A DNA stretch of 18,282 nt from Lachnospiraceae bacterium (GTDB taxonomy: Bacteria > Bacillota > Clostridia > Lachnospirales > Lachnospiraceae), in the NCBI GenBank assembly GCA_021202715.1, contig JAJQCL010000171.1, positions 1 through 18,282 on the forward strand, in the 5' to 3' direction. The position numbers were made by a program, and so were the translations under genes. The notes beneath the pieces were generated by a model. That model was not told the DNA's origin. It saw nothing but the letters and a program-made list of their open reading frames with translations, and did no database searches. Shown piece after piece: positions 1 through 7,976 of this stretch. Each line of letters starts with the position of its first letter. Within the stretch, counting starts at the first letter, position 1.

Positions 1-180
1 GGATATGAGAATCAGGTGGCAGCTCTTCAGGAGGAGCTGGAGGCGGAGGAAGAACGCGAATCTGAACTGGCTGAATCCAAGGCATATGTTCAGACCCGGG
101 AGTATATTGAGAAGATCGCCCGCGAGCGCCTGGGGCTGGTGGGAGAGGACGAAACCGTCGTCAAGCCAAGCGACGATTGA
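1..180 (+). CDS. divIC: DivIC/FtsB-family septum formation initiator, C-terminal part (partial)
   Basis: The reading frame is open from base 1 to a TGA at 178-180 and gives the last 59 residues of a protein whose start lies outside the window. The visible part is a highly charged Glu-rich coiled coil (QEELEAEEERESELAE) followed by YIEKIARERLGLVGEDE, the signature end of the DivIC/FtsB family (coiled coil, then an 'ARexLGlv' motif). Family members are small bitopic membrane proteins that join FtsL and DivIB/FtsQ in the divisome. The position directly upstream of a SpoIIE-like gene matches the conserved Bacillota order divIC - spoIIE - tilS - hpt - ftsH. The membrane segment itself is not visible, so the family assignment rests on the C-terminal motif and the context. 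Confidence 0.85.
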   Translation, partial: GYENQVAALQEELEAEEERESELAESKAYVQTREYIEKIARERLGLVGEDETVVKPSDD

Positions 181-217
181 TCCATGTCGAAAAAGAAAGA
201 GAAATATTTACAGAGAG

Positions 218-253
218 CCTGCAGATTTCAGCAAAATCTGCGGGTTCTTTTTT
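218..253 (+). terminator. Rho-independent terminator after divIC
   Basis: An 11-bp stem, CCTGCAGATTT (218-228) with AAATCTGCGGG (234-244, one G-U pair), closes a 5-base loop and is followed by TTCTTTTTT (245-253). It ends the divIC transcript and separates it from the sporulation gene downstream. Confidence 0.9.
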
Positions 254-305
254 GTATACTGTTCGGGTGCAGTCGGATTGTGAGACGCGTGAATGGAGGA
301 TCAAT

Positions 306-1811
306 ATGTTGGATTGGAATATGCTGCCGGGACTGGTGCTGGCGGTTTGTATCGGAGGAGCAGCAGGGCGTATGTGGGGTGTCGGACGACAGAGACGGTG
401 GCGGCGCAGTCTTGCCTGGCGTCATCGGATGCGTGAAGTCGGTCTGACCCAGAGAATGCGTGAAGTGTCCCGCTGCCTTCATCATCTCTCCTATTCTTTC
501 CGGGATGATCTGGAGAAGAGTTATGCGCGGATGAGCCGGGAGGAGGCCGCCGCCGCCCTGACCAGTACGGCGGAGCAGGTGTGCGGAACGTGCGGCCGAT
601 GCCGTGTCAGCCAGCTGGCGATCCAGAAGGACGCCTATTATCTGCAGTATCTGACAGCAGTGTATCGAAAAAACGGGGCTGTGCACCGGGAGGACATGCC
701 GCAGCTGTTCGCAGAGACCTGCCGTGAATCCGGGACCTACATAGAGCGCCTGAATCACGAGATGGAGCGCAGCCAGTGTCAGACGGACTGGAAACGCCGC
801 TATCTGGAAAGCCGTCAGGTGGCAGGGGAGGAACTTCTGGAGCTGGAACAGTTTCTGCTGCGCATGGCGGATTCCCTGGACAAGCCGACCGATGTGACCG
901 ATCGCTGGAACCGGAAACTGGCAGAGGTCTGTCGGGGGCTTCATCTGGAATATCGACGCGGAATGGTCTGGGAGCAGGAAAATGGCCGCCTGGGGATGAT
1001 GTTGCAGATCCAGGCCCGGGGACGCCGGTGCGTTCCGGCCCGCTCGGTGGCGGCCGCCGTGGGGCGTGTGGTGGGACGGGAGCTTCGCCCGGTGGATGGA
1101 AGCCGCACGATCGTTCACGGGGAACAGTGCAGTCTGGAACTGGAGGAGGCGCCGGTCTATGAGTTCGAAGCCGGGATCGCCCGCTGTCCGGCGGCTGGCA
1201 GCGAGATCTCCGGCGATAATTTTTCCGCGCTCTGCCTGCCGGATGGGAAGGTGACGCTCTGTCTCTCGGATGGAATGGGATCTGGACGACAGGCCTGGGC
1301 GGAGAGCGATCAGGTTGTAGAGTTGTGCGAACATCTGATGGAAGCGGGGATCTCTCTGGGGACGTCGGCCCGCATGATTAATACGGCTCTGGTGCTTCGT
1401 CAGGGGGAACAGAGGCCAGCCACGCTGGATCTTCACCGGATCGACCTGTATACAGGGGCGATGGAGAGCCTGAAACGGGGCACTCCGCCCACCATTCTCT
1501 GGCAGAAGGAAGGAATCCGCTTTCTGGAATCGGGTCAGTCCCCGATCGGATGGGCGGAAACTGCCGCGGAGGAGACGGTGTCTACGAAATTTTCGGGGGA
1601 CACCGCGGTGGTTCTTCTCACGGACGGCGTTCTGGAAGCCTTCCCCGGAGAGGACAAGGAGGAATTTCTTACGGCTGTGCTGGCGCGGATGTCGCCGTCC
1701 CAGCCGCAGGACGTTGCGGATGCTCTGCTGGCGCTGGCGCGGGGAAGCGAACCGCCCCGGGACGATCTGACGGTCATCGTGGCGAGCTTTCAGAAAAGAA
1801 CAGAAGAGTAG
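306..1811 (+). CDS. spoIIE: SpoIIE-like PP2C-family serine phosphatase, short form
   Basis: A 501-residue protein starting at the ATG that follows TGGAGGA (294-300). The frame is open further upstream, to 177, but that stretch lies across the terminator and has no membrane segment, so the later start is preferred. One hydrophobic segment (about residues 7-25, LPGLVLAVCIGGAAG) is followed by a basic region, a middle region with a CGTCGRC cysteine cluster (about 93-99), and a C-terminal PPM/PP2C phosphatase domain with SGDNFS (about 302-307), LSDGMGSG (about 320-327), TDGVLEAF (about 458-465) and RDDLTVIV near the end. The Asp residues of these motifs are the expected metal ligands. In Bacillus, SpoIIE dephosphorylates the anti-anti-sigma factor SpoIIAA to activate sigma-F in the forespore and also works at the polar septum. 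The Bacillus protein is about 830 residues with about ten membrane helices; here that membrane part is reduced to one helix. Gene order supports the spoIIE identity. Confidence 0.85.
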   Translation: MLDWNMLPGLVLAVCIGGAAGRMWGVGRQRRWRRSLAWRHRMREVGLTQRMREVSRCLHHLSYSFRDDLEKSYARMSREEAAAALTSTAEQVCGTCGRCRVSQLAIQKDAYYLQYLTAVYRKNGAVHREDMPQLFAETCRESGTYIERLNHEMERSQCQTDWKRRYLESRQVAGEELLELEQFLLRMADSLDKPTDVTDRWNRKLAEVCRGLHLEYRRGMVWEQENGRLGMMLQIQARGRRCVPARSVAAAVGRVVGRELRPVDGSRTIVHGEQCSLELEEAPVYEFEAGIARCPAAGSEISGDNFSALCLPDGKVTLCLSDGMGSGRQAWAESDQVVELCEHLMEAGISLGTSARMINTALVLRQGEQRPATLDLHRIDLYTGAMESLKRGTPPTILWQKEGIRFLESGQSPIGWAETAAEETVSTKFSGDTAVVLLTDGVLEAFPGEDKEEFLTAVLARMSPSQPQDVADALLALARGSEPPRDDLTVIVASFQKRTEE

Positions 1812-1832
1812 AACTTCGTTCGGTCAGGACGG

Positions 1833-1861
1833 TTGCATGATTCAAAGAAATTTGCTATGAT
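1833..1861 (+). promoter_or_regulatory. Sigma-A-type promoter upstream of tilS
   Basis: TTGCAT (1833-1838) and TATGAT (1856-1861) are separated by exactly 17 bases, a good match to the vegetative consensus. It lies 108 bases upstream of the tilS start and probably drives tilS-hpt-ftsH, since no terminator is seen between those genes. Confidence 0.6.
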
Positions 1862-1969
1862 ACCAGAGTCAAAAGGCTGTGAAAAGACGGTGCGATGCGT
1901 GGTATCGGAAGGGCCAAAGGGTCGTGAAGAGAAGGGGCGCATGACAGACGGAAGAATCCGGAGGATGGT

Positions 1970-3333
1970 ATGGACATCCCACAGAAAGTAGAAAAATGGA
2001 TACGACAGGAAGATCTGATACAGCAGGGAGATCATGTCATCGCGGCCGTGAGCGGCGGCGCCGACTCGGTCTGCCTGCTGCTTTGTCTGTATGCACTGAG
2101 GGAGAAATTCTCCTTCGGTCTGTCGGCGGTTCATGTTCATCATGGCATCCGCGGGGAGGAAGCCGACGGAGATGCCGCCTTCTGTGAGGCGCTCTGGCAG
2201 AGCGCCGGAAGATCTCGCTGGAAGAGGCGGGGCGGGTCGTCCGTACCCGGGATCTGCGGGAGGAAGCGGCCCGGCTGCGCGAAGAAGAACCGGGGCGACG
2301 GGTCCGCATTGCCGTCGCGCATCATCAGGACGACCAGGCGGAGACGGTGCTGATGAATCTGTGCCGGGGCACCGGGATCCGGGGACTGGGAGGCATGCCG
2401 CCGGAACAGGAGGACTTTATTCGCCCGCTTCTCCCTCTGCGCCGGGCTCAGATCGAGGCCTGGCTGGCGGAGCGGGGGCAATGCTGGCGGGAGGATGCGA
2501 CGAACCGGGAGGATGACTATACCAGAAATCGGATCCGCCATCACCTGATCCCCTGGCTGACGGAGCAGGTGAATCCGCGCAGTGTGGAACACATCGGGCG
2601 TCTGGCCGTGCAGGCGCAGGAGTTGGATGCGTATCTGGAACAGGAAGCAGAGAGGTGGCTGGCCGCCTGCGGCGGGGGGACAGACCGGCAGGAGGAAAAA
2701 CCGGCGGAAGAAGCGGGAGCCGCGACAGATCGCAGGATTTTTCTTCCCGCGGCGGAACTGGCGGCGCTCCCGGAGGCTCTGGAAGGACGGATCCTTCTGC
2801 GGGTCATGGCGCGGGTTACCGGAAGCAGCCGGAATCTCACCGCCCGCCATGTGACGGCCGTGCGGGATCTGCGGGAGGGACCGGTGGGGAGACAGATCTT
2901 TCTGCCTGGCGGCGTTATTGTTCGCAGAGGTTACCGGGATCTGATCTTCGGGACTCTTGACGCAGAAAACAAAAAAACAGAGGGATCCTCCGCGCCTCCG
3001 CAGGCGGAATTTGTGACATTTCCTAGGACAGACGGAGAAAAAATTCCGGAAAAAAGGTATACGAAATGGTTTGATTGTGATAAAATCAGCGGAGATGTTT
3101 TCTTTCGCCATCGCAGACCCGGGGATGTCATTGAACTGAAGGGTGTGGGAAAGAAGACCGTGAAATCCTACATGATCGATGCGAAGATTCCGGCAGAGAG
3201 AAGAGATTCCCTCTGGCTGCTGGCAGACGGAGAACAGATCCTGTGGATCGTGGGATACCGTATGAGCGCAGCCTGTCAGGTGACGCCGGAGACGCGGACG
3301 ATCCTGCAGATCTCTGTGCCGGAGGGCACGTAA
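1970..3333 (+). pseudogene. tilS: tRNA(Ile)-lysidine synthetase, frameshifted with a short internal deletion
   Basis: TilS uses ATP to convert the wobble cytidine of the CAU-anticodon tRNA-Ile into lysidine, so that it reads AUA. The start ATG (1970) follows CGGAGG (1959-1964). The N-terminal part reads normally: PP-loop SGGADS (residues 28-33), then HVHHGIRGEEAD and FCEAL (71-75). From about base 2194 the homologous sequence continues in another frame: LAERRKISLEEAGR, then VAHHQDDQAETVLMNLCRG, DDYTRNRIRHHLIPWL, and the C-terminal RRPGDVIELKGVGKK domain, ending at the TAA of 3331-3333. Besides the frame change, the roughly 15 residues expected between the FCEAL helix and the LAERRKISLEEAGR segment (as in Bacillus TilS) seem absent, so a single-base correction would not fully restore the protein. 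The break falls inside a perfect 9-bp inverted repeat. As tilS is normally essential, this is either a sequence/assembly error or a lesion compensated elsewhere. Confidence 0.85.
2188..2206. repeat. Perfect 9-bp palindrome at the tilS break
   Basis: GGCGCTCTG (2188-2196) and CAGAGCGCC (2198-2206) are exact reverse complements with a single base between them. The tilS reading frame changes within this element and codons appear to be missing at the same point. GC-rich hairpins of this kind are known sites of replication slippage and of polymerase or assembly skipping. Confidence 0.85.
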
Positions 3334-3437
3334 GACGTGCGAACCGCGCAGACGGCTCCGCGAACCGGCAGAGGACCTGCGGCGGCGATTTCGTATGAGC
3401 AGCAGAAAAAAGGGAAAGATACGTACAGGAGGCGGAC

Positions 3438-3977
3438 ATGAGGGACAAGATTCGTATTTTGATACCTGAGATGGAAGTGAATCGCCGCATTGATGAGGTG
3501 GCGGCCCAGATCAGTCGTGACTATCAGGGGAAGGAATTGCATCTCCTGTGTATCCTCAAGGGCAGCGTCTTCTTCATGAGTGAACTGGCGCGCCGCCTGA
3601 CGATTCCGGTGACGATGGATTTCATGAGCTGTTCCAGTTACGGTTCCGGCACGGTGTCCAAGGGCATTGTGCGTCTGGTGAAGGATCTGGATGAACCCAT
3701 CGAGGGACGGGATGTGATGATTATCGAGGATATCATTGACTCCGGCAACACGATGGCCTATCTTCTGGAGCTGCTGGGGGCGCGCAAGCCGGCCAGTATG
3801 AAGCTCTGCACGCTGCTGGACAAGCCGTCCCGCCGTGTTCACCATGAGGTGACAGTCGATTATGTCGGTTTCCAGATCGAAGATCTGTTCGTGGTGGGAT
3901 GCGGCATGGATTATAACCAGCACTACCGCAACCTTCCCTATATCGGTGTCATCGAGCCGGAGAATATCAGGAAGTAA
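3438..3977 (+). CDS. hpt: Hypoxanthine phosphoribosyltransferase
   Basis: A 179-residue type I phosphoribosyltransferase, full length for the family, with AGGAGG (3427-3432) five bases before its ATG. It joins hypoxanthine (and usually guanine) to PRPP to make IMP/GMP in cytoplasmic purine salvage. Visible motifs: LKGSVFFMSEL (the PPi-binding loop), SSYGSGT (the flexible catalytic loop), VMIIEDIIDSGNTM (the PRPP-binding motif with its acidic pair, about residues 95-108) and the family C-terminus VGCGMDYNQHYRNLPYIGV. It lies 104 bases after tilS and 18 bases before ftsH with no terminator, as in the conserved tilS-hpt-ftsH cluster. Confidence 0.95.
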   Translation: MRDKIRILIPEMEVNRRIDEVAAQISRDYQGKELHLLCILKGSVFFMSELARRLTIPVTMDFMSCSSYGSGTVSKGIVRLVKDLDEPIEGRDVMIIEDIIDSGNTMAYLLELLGARKPASMKLCTLLDKPSRRVHHEVTVDYVGFQIEDLFVVGCGMDYNQHYRNLPYIGVIEPENIRK

Positions 3978-3995
3978 ATAAGGAGAACCGGATCA

Positions 3996-5831
3996 TTGAA
4001 TCAAAACAGAAATTCAACCATCGCCATTTATCTGGCGTTTCTGGTCTGCATTCTGCTGTTTTATTATTTCAGCGGAAGTGTTTTCAGCAGTAACAGCACC
4101 GGCATGGCAACGTATCAGGACTTTGAGTCGGCTCTGGAGGAGGGAACTGTCACCGGCGTGACAATCACACAGAATGCAGAGGTGCCGACAGGATCTGTCG
4201 TGTACACGCTTTCCTCCGGCGACAGCCTGCAGGTGTATGTGTCCGACGTCAAGGATGTCGAGGAGGAACTGGATCGTCTGGGGATGGCCTACTCGCTGTC
4301 GGACGTATCCAGCGGGATGGATACCAGCACGGTGATGCTCTATCTCCTGCTGGGGGTCGTCATCGTGGTGGTTCTCGTCATGGTGATGCGCAGCAATGGA
4401 CAGGGTGGCAGCAACAGCAGGATGATGAACTTTGGCAAGAGCCGCGCGACCATGGTGACCGGAAATGACACCAATTTCGACAAGGTGGCCGGTCTGCGCG
4501 AGGAGAAAGAGGATCTCGAGGAGATCGTCGATTTCCTGAAAGACCCGGAGAAATACAACCGCCTGGGGGCACGGATCCCCAAGGGCGTGCTGCTGGTGGG
4601 ACCGCCCGGAACCGGGAAGACGCTGATGGCGAAGGCCATCGCCGGGGAGGCCGGCGTTCCCTTCTTCAGTATTTCCGGCTCGGATTTTGTGGAAATGTTC
4701 GTGGGTGTGGGCGCCTCCCGGGTGCGCGACCTGTTTGAGGATGCCAAGAAGCACGCCCCCTGCATTGTTTTTATCGATGAGATCGATGCGGTGGCGCGTC
4801 AGCGCGGTTCCGGCATGGGCGGCGGCCACGATGAGAGAGAGCAGACGCTGAATCAGCTTCTGGTGGAGATGGACGGCTTCGGCGTCAATTCCGGCATCAT
4901 CGTGCTGGCGGCGACGAACCGGGTGGACATCCTCGATCCGGCCATCATGCGTCCCGGCCGCTTCGACCGGAAGATCATGATCGGGCGTCCCGATGTGCGG
5001 GGACGGGAGGAGATCCTGCAGGTTCACTCCAAGGATAAGCCGCTGGCGGAGGATGTGGATCTGGAGCGGATCGCCCGCACCACAGCCGGTTTCTCGGGCG
5101 CGGACCTGGAAAATCTGATGAATGAGTCGGCGATTCTGGCGGCCAAGGAAGGCCGCAGCTTTCTGACGCAGGAGGACATCGACCGTTCTTTTGTGAAGGT
5201 TGGTCTGGGCGTGGAGAAGAAGAGCCGCATCATTTCCCCGAAAGAGAAGCGTATCACGGCGTATCATGAGTCCGGTCACGCGATTCTCTTCCATGTGCTT
5301 CCCGAGGTGGGACCGGTGCATACGATTTCCATCATTCCTACGGGACTGGGTGCAGCAGGCTATACGATGCCGCTGCCGGAGAAGGATGAGATGTTCCTGA
5401 CGAAAGAGCATATGCTGGAGGATATCATGGTCTCCATGGGCGGCCGGATCGCGGAGGAGCTGATATTCGGCGACCTCACGACCGCCGCTTCGCAGGACCT
5501 CAAGCAGGCCACAGAGACCGCCACCAACATGGTGATGAAGTACGGCATGTCGGACAAGGTGGGCATGATCCATTATGGCGGGGACGAAGAGGTCTTCCTG
5601 GGCCGCGATCTGGGGCACACCCGGGGGTACAGCGAGCAGATGGCCTCCCTGATCGACAGCGAGATCAAGGCGATCATCGACAGCTGCTATCAGAAGGCGA
5701 AAGACATCATCTGTGAGCACATGGATGTGCTTCACGCCAGCGCCGCACTCCTGATTGAGAAGGAGAAGATCGGTCAGGAAGAATTTGAAGCTTTGTTTCA
5801 GGCGAATACAGAAAACTTGAACAGGGAATGA
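3996..5831 (+). CDS. ftsH: ATP-dependent zinc metalloprotease FtsH
   Basis: A 611-residue membrane AAA+ protease of usual length. The start is TTG (3996) after AAGGAG (3980-3985); no ATG fits the N-terminus. Order of parts: membrane helix at about 9-30, an extracytoplasmic domain to about 112, a second helix at about 113-131, then the AAA module with Walker A GPPGTGKT (202-209), Walker B VFIDEID (258-264), pore loop MFVGVGA and second region of homology (TNRVDILDPAIMRPGRFDR), and the protease domain with zinc site HESGH (424-428) and LTTAASQDLKQAT, which supplies the third ligand Asp. FtsH degrades misfolded membrane proteins and short-lived regulators at the cytoplasmic membrane. It is co-oriented with hpt (18-base gap), and its stop lies 6 bases before the GH13 gene. 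Confidence 0.97.
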   Translation: MNQNRNSTIAIYLAFLVCILLFYYFSGSVFSSNSTGMATYQDFESALEEGTVTGVTITQNAEVPTGSVVYTLSSGDSLQVYVSDVKDVEEELDRLGMAYSLSDVSSGMDTSTVMLYLLLGVVIVVVLVMVMRSNGQGGSNSRMMNFGKSRATMVTGNDTNFDKVAGLREEKEDLEEIVDFLKDPEKYNRLGARIPKGVLLVGPPGTGKTLMAKAIAGEAGVPFFSISGSDFVEMFVGVGASRVRDLFEDAKKHAPCIVFIDEIDAVARQRGSGMGGGHDEREQTLNQLLVEMDGFGVNSGIIVLAATNRVDILDPAIMRPGRFDRKIMIGRPDVRGREEILQVHSKDKPLAEDVDLERIARTTAGFSGADLENLMNESAILAAKEGRSFLTQEDIDRSFVKVGLGVEKKSRIISPKEKRITAYHESGHAILFHVLPEVGPVHTISIIPTGLGAAGYTMPLPEKDEMFLTKEHMLEDIMVSMGGRIAEELIFGDLTTAASQDLKQATETATNMVMKYGMSDKVGMIHYGGDEEVFLGRDLGHTRGYSEQMASLIDSEIKAIIDSCYQKAKDIICEHMDVLHASAALLIEKEKIGQEEFEALFQANTENLNRE

Positions 5832-5837
5832 GATACC

Positions 5838-7901
5838 ATGAATCAGAAATATCTTTTTGCCGACGAGACGGCCTCCTTCGTGCAGCCGCCTCAGCCGGCC
5901 AAAGGAGACCCGGTCATCCTTCGCTTTCAGACGGCGAAGGATGATTCGCTCCTGTCAGTTCGTTTAATTCATAACGAAATCTGCCGGGAAATGTCGCGGA
6001 AGGAGACGGTGGGGAAGCTGACCTTCTATGAGATTGAGATCCCCGCTGTCACAGAGACCTATACCTACTGCTTTGAAATCATCGAGCTGGGAGGCGCATG
6101 GGATCCGGGCGTGCAGCGGCAGCAGGCCCGCCGCGTCTTTTTTAACAAGAAAGGCGTCGTTCAGGAGCCGGAGGAGAGGGACAACTTTGTCATCCGCCCC
6201 GGTTTTGAAGTGCCGGAATGGCTCCAGGGTGCCGTGATGTATCAGATTTTTGTGGACCGTTTCCGCAATGGAGACCGGGCCAACAGTGTTCTTGACGGAG
6301 AATACCTGTATCTGAACCGGCTGCCGGTGCGCCGCGTTACAGACTGGAATAAATGTCCGGAGGCTCTGGACGTCAACTGCTTCTATGGCGGTGACCTGCA
6401 GGGCATCTGGGACAAGCTGGACTATCTGCAGAATCTGGGGGTGGAGGTGCTTTACCTGAATCCTATTTTTGTCTCCCCGTCGAACCACAAATACGACAGC
6501 CAGGATTATGACTATGTAGACCCTCATCTGGCGCGGATTGTACAGGACGGCGGGGATCTGCTTCCTGACAGCGCGACCTCGAACCGGGGCGCGACCCGCT
6601 ATCGCCAGCGTGTCGCTACGCCGGCCAATCTGGAAGCCAGCAACGCCTTTTTCGCCGAATTTGTCCGGGAAGTGCATCGCCGGGGCATGAAGATCATCCT
6701 GGATGGGGTGTTTAATCACTGCGGTTCCTTCCATCGCTGGATGGACCGGGAAGGGATCTATCGGAATTCCGAGGCTTACGGGAAGGTGCCCGGCGCCTGG
6801 CACTCAGAGAACAGTCCGTACCGGGAGTATTTTAAATTCACCGGTCCCAAAACCTATGAATCCTGGTGGGATCTGGACACGCTGCCCAAACTGAACTACG
6901 AGAATTCCGAGCGCCTGCAGCACGAGATCCTGCGCATCGCGAAGAAATGGGTCTCGCCGCCGTACAGTGTGGATGGCTGGCGGCTGGATGTGGCCGCCGA
7001 TCTGGGACACTCCGAGGCTTTTAATCACAGTTTTTGGAAGAGATTCCGGGCCGTGGTGAAGAAAGCCAATCCGGACGCCGTGATCCTGGCGGAGCATTAC
7101 GGTGATGTCTCCCCGTGGCTGGGCGGAGACGAGTGGGATACGGTGATGAACTATGATGCGTTCATGGAGCCGGTCTCCTGGTTCCTGACCGGAATGGACA
7201 AGCACAGCGATACCTTCCGGGAGGACCTGCTGGGGAATTCCGACGTGTTCTTTGCCTCCATGCGGCGGAACATGCGCCCCTTCCCGGGCGGTTCCCTTCT
7301 GGGCGCCATGAACGAGCTGGACAATCATGATCACTCGCGTTTTCTGACCCGGACCAATCACCAGTGCGGGCGTGTGGCATCCCGGGGGTCTGCCGCCGCC
7401 GGAGAGGGCATCCGTTACGGCGTTCTGCGGCAGGCTGTGGTGATGCAGATGACCTGGCCTGGTGCGCCGACGCTCTATTATGGTGATGAGACCGGCGTCT
7501 GCGGCTGGACGGACCCGGACAGCCGCCGTACCTACCCCTGGGGGCATGAGAACTGGGAACTCATTGAATTTTATAAATATGCCATTGGGCTGCATCATCG
7601 GCATCCGGCGCTGCGGACCGGTTCGGTGGTCCCGCTGCTCAGCGAGTCGGGTCTTCTGGCCTATGGGCGTTTTCTGAAGGAAGACCGTCTGGTGATTCTG
7701 GTCAATACCGACCAGAGGGAGCGCACAGTGACGGTGGATACCGCGGTGATGGGATGTTCGGCGGGGAGCCGGTATCGTCGTGTCATGCTCACCGGCGAAG
7801 ATGGCTACAATGTAGGGCGTGTTGACTGCGAGAGCAAAGGCACCCGTGTCACTGTCAGCCTGCCGCCGGTGTCCTCGATGGTGCTGTGGGAGAATCTCTG
7901 A
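5838..7901 (+). CDS. GH13 alpha-glucan hydrolase (neopullulanase/cyclomaltodextrinase-like), cytoplasmic
   Basis: A 687-residue glycoside hydrolase family 13 enzyme without a signal peptide. The N-terminal 125 residues look like an all-beta accessory domain, as in neopullulanase/cyclomaltodextrinase-type enzymes. The catalytic barrel starts around AVMYQIFVDRFRNGD (132-146) and carries the four GH13 regions: DGVFNHCG (289-296), GWRLDVAAD with nucleophile Asp384, ILAEHYGD with acid/base Glu419, and NELDNHDHSR with the third acid Asp498. It probably cleaves alpha-1,4 linkages of imported maltodextrins or cyclodextrins; the exact specificity cannot be read. The start follows AGGGA at 5823-5827, within the last codons of ftsH, so it is probably expressed partly by read-through from ftsH. 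No other carbohydrate genes adjoin it. Confidence 0.88.
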   Translation: MNQKYLFADETASFVQPPQPAKGDPVILRFQTAKDDSLLSVRLIHNEICREMSRKETVGKLTFYEIEIPAVTETYTYCFEIIELGGAWDPGVQRQQARRVFFNKKGVVQEPEERDNFVIRPGFEVPEWLQGAVMYQIFVDRFRNGDRANSVLDGEYLYLNRLPVRRVTDWNKCPEALDVNCFYGGDLQGIWDKLDYLQNLGVEVLYLNPIFVSPSNHKYDSQDYDYVDPHLARIVQDGGDLLPDSATSNRGATRYRQRVATPANLEASNAFFAEFVREVHRRGMKIILDGVFNHCGSFHRWMDREGIYRNSEAYGKVPGAWHSENSPYREYFKFTGPKTYESWWDLDTLPKLNYENSERLQHEILRIAKKWVSPPYSVDGWRLDVAADLGHSEAFNHSFWKRFRAVVKKANPDAVILAEHYGDVSPWLGGDEWDTVMNYDAFMEPVSWFLTGMDKHSDTFREDLLGNSDVFFASMRRNMRPFPGGSLLGAMNELDNHDHSRFLTRTNHQCGRVASRGSAAAGEGIRYGVLRQAVVMQMTWPGAPTLYYGDETGVCGWTDPDSRRTYPWGHENWELIEFYKYAIGLHHRHPALRTGSVVPLLSESGLLAYGRFLKEDRLVILVNTDQRERTVTVDTAVMGCSAGSRYRRVMLTGEDGYNVGRVDCESKGTRVTVSLPPVSSMVLWENL

Positions 7902-7910
7902 GAAATTCAC

Positions 7911-7938
7911 TTGACAAACAGAGAGACAAAAAAAGAAT
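7911..7938 (+). promoter_or_regulatory. Possible weak promoter before the AAA/nuclease pseudogene
   Basis: A perfect -35 hexamer TTGACA (7911-7916) is followed 16 bases later by AAGAAT (7933-7938), a 4/6 match to the -10 consensus, 38 bases before the likely start codon. The -35 is convincing, the -10 is not. Confidence 0.3.
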
Positions 7939-7976
7939 CTCTGAAATCTTTCTCCGAAGGAAGGGGGATGAAAGCG

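Noticed and set aside
177..305. Upstream extension of the SpoIIE frame to an ATG at 177
   Set aside because: It overlaps the divIC stop and runs through a strong terminator, adds no SpoIIE-like residues, and the ATG at 306 has a good ribosome site.
2181..2230. Programmed ribosomal frameshift in tilS
   Set aside because: No slippery heptamer is seen, the expected residues are missing rather than read in another frame, and no regulated TilS frameshift is known to me.
4014..5735. Long open frame on the minus strand opposite ftsH (and similar ones opposite spoIIE, GH13 and the Gfo/Idh/MocA gene)
   Set aside because: The translations are His/Arg/Ala-rich with no recognisable motif and mirror clear + strand genes; they arise from GC-biased codon use.
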